From positions 1 to 34,549 of the forward strand of contig JAHDEL010000036.1 of the NCBI GenBank assembly GCA_020628855.1: a stretch of DNA of 34,549 nt, written 5' to 3'. A program made the translations under genes and the position numbers. The stretch comes from Saprospiraceae bacterium. Lineage in GTDB: Bacteria; Bacteroidota; Bacteroidia; Chitinophagales; Saprospiraceae. The notes beneath the pieces were generated by a model. That model was given only the letters and a program-made list of their open reading frames with translations, had not been told where the DNA came from and did not search any database. Positions 1 to 6,086 of this stretch are shown piece by piece. The first letter of the stretch is position 1; each line of letters opens with the position of its first letter.

Positions 1-17
1 CTATATCATGTAGGTTT

Positions 18-932
18 TTATGCTCCAATAGATCGTAAAATTATTTGTAGAGCAGTTGGTCTTTCTTCTCCTAAAGAGAGTTGTTGTCCTTCATACTGAT
101 TATTAAACCAAGTAACCTGTCTTTTAGCATACCTCCTTGTTTGTTTCTGTATTTCTGATATGGCTTCTTCATAACTCAGCCTTCCTTCTAGATGTTCAAA
201 GAGCTCTTGATAGCCAACAGTTTTTAATGGAGTCAGCCTTTTCTGAGGTAAGAGGTGTCGTGCTTCTTCAAGCCAGCCCATTTCAAGCATGGTCAGTACG
301 CGTTGGTTTATCCGATTATATAGGACCTCTCTTTTTCTATTTAGCCAGAATTTATGAATTTCGTAGGGATGATTTTTCTCCTTTTTTTTACGTAACCAAT
401 AAGAGAATGGGTATTTACTGCTCAAGCAGACTTCGAGTGCTCTTGAAATTCTTCTATGGTTACTACCATCCACAATATTAGCATACTCAGGGTCAAGTGA
501 CCTAAGCTTGGAGAGTATGCCTTCTGTTCCTCCCTCAACATACAAAGATTGGACGATGGATTTTGTTTCGTCACTCACAGCAGGGAAGACATCTAGCCCA
601 TGGAGAAAGGTATCTATATAGAATCCAGTCCCTCCACAAATAACTGCATGAGTTGAGGTCTTAAAGATCTCTCCTAGTGCATGATCACAAAGCTGTTCAA
701 ACATTCCAGCATTGAATGATTCAGTGATTGATACTGTATTGATTCCATAATGCTTCACTTGGGATAAGTCATCAATTGTGGGCTTTGCGGTTCCTATTGA
801 CATCTCTTTGTAGACTTGTCTACTATCAGCAGAGATGATAGGACAGTTAACGTGCTGAGCCAATTGCATGGCTAAAGATGATTTGCCAACACCAGTAGGA
901 CCTCCTATAATAATGACCTTTTTCTCTTTCAT
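18..932 (-). CDS. miaA: tRNA dimethylallyltransferase MiaA
   Basis: MiaA transfers the dimethylallyl group of DMAPP to N6 of adenosine 37 in tRNAs reading codons that begin with U, in the cytoplasm. The 304-residue protein has the usual family length. It shows the P-loop GGPTGVGKS at residues 10-18, the SADSRQVYKEM substrate/tRNA segment at 34-44, GTAKP at 47-51, the GGTGFY motif at 100-105, and the C-terminal RRYAKRQVTWF segment that ends the catalytic fold. The start is the first Met before the P-loop. A Bacteroidota-type -7 element (TATTTTTG) lies 13 bases upstream. The gene is divergent from the asparaginase at 992, and its stop sits 17 bases from the window edge. The family assignment is secure. 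Confidence 0.97.
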   Translation of the reverse strand: MKEKKVIIIGGPTGVGKSSLAMQLAQHVNCPIISADSRQVYKEMSIGTAKPTIDDLSQVKHYGINTVSITESFNAGMFEQLCDHALGEIFKTSTHAVICGGTGFYIDTFLHGLDVFPAVSDETKSIVQSLYVEGGTEGILSKLRSLDPEYANIVDGSNHRRISRALEVCLSSKYPFSYWLRKKKEKNHPYEIHKFWLNRKREVLYNRINQRVLTMLEMGWLEEARHLLPQKRLTPLKTVGYQELFEHLEGRLSYEEAISEIQKQTRRYAKRQVTWFNNQYEGQQLSLGEERPTALQIILRSIGA

Positions 933-945
933 AGATAGTAGTTGT

Positions 946-953
946 CAAAAATA
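946..953 (-). promoter_or_regulatory. Candidate -7 element for miaA
   Basis: On the reverse strand this reads TATTTTTG, an exact match to the Bacteroidota -7 consensus TAnnTTTG. It ends 13 bases before the miaA ATG, which would give a very short leader. No convincing TTTG/TTG -33 element is seen 19-21 bases upstream, so this is only a candidate. Confidence 0.35.
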
Positions 954-991
954 GAGAATAGAATAGCTAACTTCATAGAAAATAAATACTG

Positions 992-1996
992 ATGCTGTTC
1001 AGAATAACTGTTGTATTACTTTGTGTTCTTTGTTTTGCATGTCAGAGTCATGCTCCAAAAGAAACTTCACATGCTTGGGCTATGGTAATTCATGGAGGAG
1101 CAGGTTTTAGTAAGAAGGGAAGTCTATCGAAAGAAAAAGAAGCTGAATATCATACAATACTCAATCAAGCCTTAACAAGAGGAGAACTTATTCTCAAGAA
1201 TGGTGGAACGAGTGAGGATGCAGTGGTCGAAGTAATTGCAATGTTAGAAGATAGTCCTTTATTCAATGCCGGAAAAGGTGCAGTTTTCACGCATGATAAA
1301 CAAAATGAACTAGACGCTTCGATAATGAAGGGCGATGACATGAATGCAGGTGCAGTAGCAGGCGTTAGGTCCATTAAAAATCCTATCAAAGCTGCTAGAG
1401 CCGTTATGAATGACTCTAAGCATGTCCTCTTAACTGCGAGGGGAGCAGAGACTTTTGCATCTTCACAATCCCTTGAACAAGTAGACTCCTCCTACTTTTT
1501 CACACAAAAGAATTATGATAGGCTGCTCAAGATTCTAGATGAAGAAAAAGATGTTGGTTTAGATGATGAACAGCAATCAGATGAAAAGTTTGGAACAGTT
1601 GGCGCTGTAGCCTTAGACCAATCTGGCAATATCACCGCAGGTACATCTACAGGAGGAATGACGAATAAGAAATGGGATAGAGTAGGTGACTCTCCAATTA
1701 TTGGTGCTGGAACATATGCTAATAATGCAACATGCGGTGTATCATGTACAGGTCATGGCGAGTATTTTATCCGTTATGCTGTGGCAACTGATGTAAGTAA
1801 GCGTATGGAGTACCTTGGAGAAGGAGTTGGTGAAGCAGCAGAACATATCATTCATTCTTCTTTAAAAGCTGCAGGTGGTAATGGTGGATTAATTGCGCTG
1901 GATAAATATGGTAATATTGCGATGCCATTTAATACTACTGCTATGTTTAGAGGCTTTGTGAGACCAGATACACTTGTAACATTACTCTATGAATAA
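992..1996 (+). CDS. Isoaspartyl peptidase / plant-type L-asparaginase (Ntn hydrolase), lipoprotein
   Basis: This is a type 2 asparaginase family N-terminal-nucleophile hydrolase. Members remove isoaspartyl residues from dipeptides and hydrolyse L-asparagine, and are made as proenzymes that cut themselves. Visible signatures are HGGAG at 34-38, the autocleavage and nucleophile site G201|T202 in FGTVGAVA, GTSTGG shortly after, the substrate-binding RVGDSP segment, and TGHGE. The length of 334 residues fits the precursor. The N-terminus has a hydrophobic signal with a lipobox-like CFAC ending at Cys17, so the enzyme is probably exported and lipid-anchored, unlike the cytoplasmic E. coli IaaA. 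The last 8 bases overlap the next gene, which points to cotranscription. Family is clear; substrate preference (isoaspartyl dipeptide, Asn or glycosyl-Asn) is not. Confidence 0.92.
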   Translation: MLFRITVVLLCVLCFACQSHAPKETSHAWAMVIHGGAGFSKKGSLSKEKEAEYHTILNQALTRGELILKNGGTSEDAVVEVIAMLEDSPLFNAGKGAVFTHDKQNELDASIMKGDDMNAGAVAGVRSIKNPIKAARAVMNDSKHVLLTARGAETFASSQSLEQVDSSYFFTQKNYDRLLKILDEEKDVGLDDEQQSDEKFGTVGAVALDQSGNITAGTSTGGMTNKKWDRVGDSPIIGAGTYANNATCGVSCTGHGEYFIRYAVATDVSKRMEYLGEGVGEAAEHIIHSSLKAAGGNGGLIALDKYGNIAMPFNTTAMFRGFVRPDTLVTLLYE

Positions 1997-2564
1997 GATG
2001 TGTCAGAATATGTTATGTGCTGCACTATTGTTTGTGTTTTCCACAGACCTAAGCAGTCAGCTTGATTGGTCTGTGAAAACTGATCCACTGAGGTATCTTG
2101 TGGGTGATGTCAACATGCACGTTGAAGCTAGGAAGAATAAATGGGCAGGTGAAGTAGGTTTGATATATGGGTTTGATATAAAGAGAATTGGATGTGAATC
2201 AGCAGGTCAATCTTTCTTTTGTCTACAAAAGATTAATCGCCAATTTTTAGGCGGTGAGTTTGCATTAAAATTTAATATAAACAAGCGTTTGTACTTAGGA
2301 ATTCTGGGGACACTTGGTCTTGAAGTGAAGAGAAAAACTAGAATATTTGATCAAAATAACACAAACAACATGTATTCTGAATCCAGAAAAAGCATTGTAA
2401 GAAATTCTTTAGGCTTTTTGATTGGAAATCAATTTACATTAAATAGTAGGCTTTTTCTTGAGCCCTATTTTTGGCTAACACCAAATGCTATTCCTGATTT
2501 TAAACCTGATTTTTTTGAGCCAACATATCGATTTGGAGTCAAACTTGGGTTACGACTTACTTAA
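1989..2564 (+). CDS. Small exported protein, probably outer-membrane beta-barrel-like; function unknown
   Basis: I do not recognise a named family. The 191-residue product has an N-terminal hydrophobic stretch ending near residue 24 (LFVFSTDLSSQ), consistent with export. The mature part alternates polar and hydrophobic residues in short strands with Gly and aromatic residues (GEVGLIYGF, FLGGEFALKF, LYLGILGTLGLEV, RFGVKLGLRL) and ends in an aliphatic strand. This resembles small outer-membrane beta-barrels of Bacteroidota. It starts inside the end of the asparaginase gene (8-base overlap) and ends overlapping by 8 bases with the convergent M48 protease. Cotranscription with the asparaginase is likely, but no functional link can be inferred. 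Confidence 0.75.
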   Translation: MNKMCQNMLCAALLFVFSTDLSSQLDWSVKTDPLRYLVGDVNMHVEARKNKWAGEVGLIYGFDIKRIGCESAGQSFFCLQKINRQFLGGEFALKFNINKRLYLGILGTLGLEVKRKTRIFDQNNTNNMYSESRKSIVRNSLGFLIGNQFTLNSRLFLEPYFWLTPNAIPDFKPDFFEPTYRFGVKLGLRLT

Positions 2565-3996
2565 GTGCCTTCAATTTACTTCCTCTAGTAACTTTATCAT
2601 TCAATTCCATGCCATTGACAATGGCAAACTCATTCAATCTGTCGTTTGGTATGCCTGCTTTTGAGAGCGCACTTTTGACAGTACCTTCTTGCTGCACTGT
2701 TATAATGTCAATTCTCTCTGGTTTTTTATTCAATTTAGCAGCATCAGTGAGGTTGTTAAACTGGCTGAAATTTCTAACAAATGTATTCTCGTATCTTCCG
2801 AAATCTTGTTCCATTGCCATTCCATGAAACTTGTAGATATACTTATCTTTTTTGATGAAATAAGATAATATCTTAATATTACCTTGTTGCCCAGCTTGTC
2901 TAAATGTCCCTGATAAGGCCTGCATGCCATTGACTCTAAAACCCTGCTTATCAAGTACCTGAAGGTTGTCTGCCTGTACTTGCGCATTAAATGCTTGATC
3001 AAGTGTAGCCTCTCCAGCTAAAGTGAAAAGCATCAGTGCTTTACCATCTGAAGGAACAATCTGCACCTGTGTTGGCATGTTATTAACTCTCCATCCACTA
3101 GGATAAGGAAATTGAAACTTGAGATCAGGATGATAGAAGACTCCATCTTCTGTATATCCTTGTCTTGGGTCCTCACCATAGACTATCCCATCTATTAGAG
3201 CCAAGTATTGATCTCTGTTTACTTTGTAATTCTTTGTCGGTCTCTTGGCAGTAATCTCATCTGTATATTCATGCACCTTATTATATCTATCTGCCGGATC
3301 TGGATGTGTAGACAAAAAGGTAGGTATACCATCTGCTCCAGATTCTGCTGAAAGCCTCTTTAATGTTTTGAAGAAGTCCGCCATTTCATGCGAGTCATAA
3401 CCAGCATATGTTGAATACATTACACCTAACTGATCAGATTGACTCTCATGATCTCTACTATTCTTTAACATTAATAACCCTAACCCTTGACTTGCTAAGT
3501 CAGAAAACTGGCGAAACTGTGGACTGACTATCATACCAGCCATCAAAAGGATCTGTGATCCGATTTGACGAGTTTGTTGTTTAGCTCCGTGTCTTCCCGT
3601 AATATGGCCAATCTCATGACCAAGAACACCTGCGAACTCCGCTTCATTGTTGAAGTGAGCCATAATACCTCTAGTGAAGTAAACATAGCCTCCCGGTAGA
3701 GCAAAAGCATTGACTACAGGAGAATCAAGAATTTTAAAGTGATACTCCAGATCGGGTCGATGGCTCAGCTTACCCATTTGCTTACCTTTCTGAGTAATAA
3801 AACTCTGTATCTTCTTATCCTCATACAATCCAAAAGATTGAACAATGGCAGGGTCATTTTGCTGTCCAACTGCAAGCTCTCGCTTTTCTGACATGAGAGA
3901 AAACATTCGCTTACCTGTTACTGGATTTCTTGAGCATCCAGAAAGAACCAAAACAGATAACAAGAGTAATGATCTATAGAAGGTTGTCATACGCAA
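2557..3996 (-). CDS. M48-family metalloprotease, lipoprotein (BepA/YfgC-like)
   Basis: A 479-residue zinc protease of family M48, probably acting in the periplasm on misassembled envelope proteins, as BepA does. A signal peptide ends in the lipobox LSGC with Cys21. The catalytic zinc motif HEIGH is at 127-131, and the third ligand is Glu184 in the ESQSD helix. It is followed by THPDPADR, conserved in this family. The region from about 280 to 420 is a Bacteroidota-type accessory domain. The last 50 residues (TVQQEGTVKSALSKAGI onward) resemble a LysM-like or M48 C-terminal module. It lies 56 bases downstream of the sirtuin gene on the same strand and may be cotranscribed with it. The substrate is unknown. 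Confidence 0.93.
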   Translation of the reverse strand: MRMTTFYRSLLLLSVLVLSGCSRNPVTGKRMFSLMSEKRELAVGQQNDPAIVQSFGLYEDKKIQSFITQKGKQMGKLSHRPDLEYHFKILDSPVVNAFALPGGYVYFTRGIMAHFNNEAEFAGVLGHEIGHITGRHGAKQQTRQIGSQILLMAGMIVSPQFRQFSDLASQGLGLLMLKNSRDHESQSDQLGVMYSTYAGYDSHEMADFFKTLKRLSAESGADGIPTFLSTHPDPADRYNKVHEYTDEITAKRPTKNYKVNRDQYLALIDGIVYGEDPRQGYTEDGVFYHPDLKFQFPYPSGWRVNNMPTQVQIVPSDGKALMLFTLAGEATLDQAFNAQVQADNLQVLDKQGFRVNGMQALSGTFRQAGQQGNIKILSYFIKKDKYIYKFHGMAMEQDFGRYENTFVRNFSQFNNLTDAAKLNKKPERIDIITVQQEGTVKSALSKAGIPNDRLNEFAIVNGMELNDKVTRGSKLKALK

Positions 3997-4052
3997 TTAT
4001 ATTTCAATTTGACAATAGATATTGATGAATTAAAGTTTCTCAAATTAAGCAT

Positions 4053-4838
4053 TTAAGATTGCATTTGTGTTAAGATGCCACGAAGTATCTCCATGCCTTC
4101 AGTAGCATTCTTGGCTATACTTCTCAGAGGAATTCCATTGTCTGTCATTGTGATCGGATAAGGATTCGGATCAATATAGAAAATTTGACAATTGTGATTT
4201 GCATAATGTAAAAGACCCGCAGCAGGGTAGACTTGCATGGAAGTGCCAATGATAACAAGGATGTCTGCGTCCATCACAATTGGAACAGAAAGAGCTATGT
4301 TTGGAACATCTTCACCAAACCATACTATATGAGGCCTAAGCTGATGACCCTCCGAACAAAGATCTCCAATATTGAGGTCATCATGCCAATCCAAAACAGT
4401 GTCTTCATTCCCTGTTGATCGAGCTTGAGTTAATATCCCATGCAAGTGAAGTACAGAAGTTGAGCCTGCTCTTTCATGTAAGTTGTCAACATTCTGAGTG
4501 ATAATCTTGACATTATAAAAGTTTTCCAACTTGGCTAACGCAAGATGTGCTGCATTAGGTTGTACTGTTTTAAGTTGTCGACGTCTTTGATTATAGAAAT
4601 CAAGAACAAGCGCTCTGTTTGCTTCCCAGCCATGAGGAGAAGCAACCTCCATAACATCATGTCCTTCCCATAATCCGTCTGCATCTCTAAATGTTTTGAT
4701 GCCACTTTCTGCACTAATTCCAGCACCACTAAGGATGACGAGGTTTCGTAATTCAGGGTTATTCTTTACCATGTTTTGTATCGTAAATATAGGGTTATTA
4801 CTCATGTGAAAAATACCAAAAGTCCCCCAAGGTTTCAT
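4053..4838 (-). CDS. cobB: Sir2-family NAD-dependent protein deacylase (sirtuin, class III-like)
   Basis: Removes acyl groups from lysines using NAD+. Counting from the ATG at 4838, the NAD-binding GAGISAESGI is at 38-47, TFRD at 49-52, TQNVD at 114-118 and the catalytic His at 133 (HLHG). Tyr82 and Arg85 form the YxxR signature of class III sirtuins (SIRT5 and E. coli CobB), which favours succinyl- and malonyl-lysine. The segment between HG and RPHIVWFGE, which normally holds four zinc cysteines, has a single Cys. The start is uncertain: Met12 (4805) and Met23 (4772) are also possible, the latter giving the shortest N-terminus ahead of the NAD fold. The gene is divergent from the T9SS locus across a 199-base gap. 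Confidence 0.95.
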   Translation of the reverse strand: MKPWGTFGIFHMSNNPIFTIQNMVKNNPELRNLVILSGAGISAESGIKTFRDADGLWEGHDVMEVASPHGWEANRALVLDFYNQRRRQLKTVQPNAAHLALAKLENFYNVKIITQNVDNLHERAGSTSVLHLHGILTQARSTGNEDTVLDWHDDLNIGDLCSEGHQLRPHIVWFGEDVPNIALSVPIVMDADILVIIGTSMQVYPAAGLLHYANHNCQIFYIDPNPYPITMTDNGIPLRSIAKNATEGMEILRGILTQMQS

Positions 4839-4931
4839 GAGTTATTTTACTCAATTTTACAATGTCTAGCTAAGATTCCCAAGAGCCGACAGTCCTCGTT
4901 TTGAGAACGGTTTTTGCTATATCTCAGGTAG

Positions 4932-4949
4932 TACATTTGATCAAATGTA
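4932..4949. promoter_or_regulatory. Perfect 18-bp palindrome, possible operator or double -7 element
   Basis: The sequence TACATTTGATCAAATGTA is its own reverse complement over all 18 bases. Each half contains an exact Bacteroidota -7 motif TAnnTTTG (TACATTTG), so it could serve as a -7 element for either divergent gene, or as the site of a dimeric regulator. No TTTG -33 element stands at the usual 19-21 bases on either side (the nearest rightward TTTG is 15 bases away), which favours an operator role. Confidence 0.5.
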
Positions 4950-5007
4950 ATTATGTTGACAACTTGTTTTTAACCAGCTATATATATATGATATAGATGT
5001 TTAATAT

Positions 5008-5032
5008 AAGTTGGTACTAGTATTAACAACTT
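5008..5032. repeat. Inverted repeat in the leader of the T9SS locus
   Basis: AAGTTG at 5008-5013 and CAACTT at 5027-5032 form 6-base arms around a 13-base centre that contains the 8-base palindrome TACTAGTA (5015-5022). It ends 5 bases before the ATG at 5038. It could fold in the mRNA leader or bind a repressor; there is no further support. Confidence 0.3.
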
Positions 5033-5037
5033 AGAGG

Positions 5038-6048
5038 ATGAACCAAAAACTACCGATTTTAACACTTTTATTTTTAAGTGTTTTCTCCTTCTTGCAAGGG
5101 CAAGATCTGCACTATTCGCAGTTCTACAATGCCCCACTAACAATTAATCCTGCTTTGACTGGAATATTCAATGGCGACCAAAGAATCAGTGGTAGCATAA
5201 GAGACCAATGGAGGTCTGTCCCTGTGCCATGGTTTACAGTCACGCTTGGGTATGACCAGAAATTCTATCCAAAGAAGAAAAAAGGATCATTCTTTGGAGC
5301 AGGAATACATTTTAATTATGACAGACAAGGTGATTCTAATTTATCATTATCGAATTTGAATTTATCAGGTAGTTACAACCTTGTTGTCAATAGGAATAAT
5401 GTCATTACACTTGGATTGCTTGCAGGATATTCATTCCGAGGCTTTGATACGCAAAACCTAACTTGGGATAAGCAATGGAATGGTACTCAATTTGTCCAAG
5501 GCGCTGATAGCGGTGAGAATTTCAATTTTACTCGAATCAATTTCTTTGAATCAGCTGCTGGTCTGAATTATCGGTTTCAGATGAGTAGCAGAACAAAAGT
5601 AGATCTAGGTATTGGCGCTTGGCATTTGCTAGAGCCCAATGTTGCTTTCTATTCAACTGATGATATAAGTCTTCCAAGAAGATTCTCTGCCTATGCGATT
5701 GGAGGATTCAAATTAGTAGACAAACTTGATCTCCAACTTGATGTTTTGTACCAATTCCAAGGCCCTTATGATGAGCTGCTTTTTGGAGGTTACTTACAGT
5801 ATTACCTTAATACCAAGAGAGGAAGACAGACTACTCTCAGAGTTGGCGCTGGATATAGGACAAGTCAAGCTTTCTATCCTAAGGTCGCGCTCAAGTTCAA
5901 CGAAATCTTTGTCGCCTTTAGTTATGATATTGATCTTTCCAACTTTGATCAACATACCAGCGGAAGAGGAGGTCCCGAGATCCATGTTCAATATATTATA
6001 ACTCATGTCAAACCTCTTGGTTTGTTCAAAGTTTGCCCAATATTTTAA
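5038..6048 (+). CDS. PorP/SprF-family type IX secretion membrane protein
   Basis: Members of this family are outer-membrane barrels tied to the T9SS. SprF in Flavobacterium johnsoniae is needed specifically for delivery of the giant adhesin SprB, and PorP in Porphyromonas for the secretion machine itself. The 336-residue product has a signal peptide (cleavage near residue 21, after LQG) followed by the hallmark N-terminus QDLHYSQFYNAPLTINPALTG and IRDQWRSV, then alternating beta strands with many Gly and aromatic residues. It is the first gene of a three-gene locus, 38 bases ahead of the PorE-like gene. Because the locus ends in a type B cargo, this is more likely a cargo-specific SprF-type partner than the core PorP; that step is inference from context. 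Confidence 0.93.
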   Translation: MNQKLPILTLLFLSVFSFLQGQDLHYSQFYNAPLTINPALTGIFNGDQRISGSIRDQWRSVPVPWFTVTLGYDQKFYPKKKKGSFFGAGIHFNYDRQGDSNLSLSNLNLSGSYNLVVNRNNVITLGLLAGYSFRGFDTQNLTWDKQWNGTQFVQGADSGENFNFTRINFFESAAGLNYRFQMSSRTKVDLGIGAWHLLEPNVAFYSTDDISLPRRFSAYAIGGFKLVDKLDLQLDVLYQFQGPYDELLFGGYLQYYLNTKRGRQTTLRVGAGYRTSQAFYPKVALKFNEIFVAFSYDIDLSNFDQHTSGRGGPEIHVQYIITHVKPLGLFKVCPIF

Positions 6049-6086
6049 AATTAAGTAGAGCCCAAAAACAGATTATTCCGAAAACC

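Larger units (their letters stand above)
4839..5037. promoter_or_regulatory. Divergent intergenic control region (sirtuin / T9SS locus)
   Basis: This 199-base gap must hold the promoters of both the sirtuin (leftward) and the PorP-PorE-adhesin locus (rightward). It contains a perfect 18-bp palindrome at 4932-4949, a TTGACA-17-TATATA pair (4956-4961 and 4979-4984) in an AT-rich run, and an imperfect inverted repeat just before the start at 5038. A GAGG stands directly against the ATG at 5038, too close to act as a normal ribosome binding site. No RNA gene is seen. Confidence 0.55.

Noticed and set aside
137-481. 114-codon open frame opposite miaA, and other long frames opposite or inside the large genes
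   Set aside because: They lie wholly within clear genes in other frames and their translations show no family motifs; they are shadows of conserved coding DNA.
4956-4984. TTGACA-17-TATATA as a sigma-70 promoter for the T9SS locus
   Set aside because: It fits the E. coli consensus well, but the Bacteroidota primary sigma factor uses TTTG/TAnnTTTG, so it was only recorded within the intergenic entry, not called as a promoter.
5031-5040. GAGG before the ATG at 5038 as a Shine-Dalgarno site
   Set aside because: It directly touches the start codon, leaving no spacer, and other genes here show no such sites.
6033-6086. Longer start for the PorE-like gene at 6033, overlapping the PorP/SprF gene
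   Set aside because: It adds 18 polar residues before an otherwise clean signal peptide; the ATG at 6087 gives a normal export signal and a 38-base gap.
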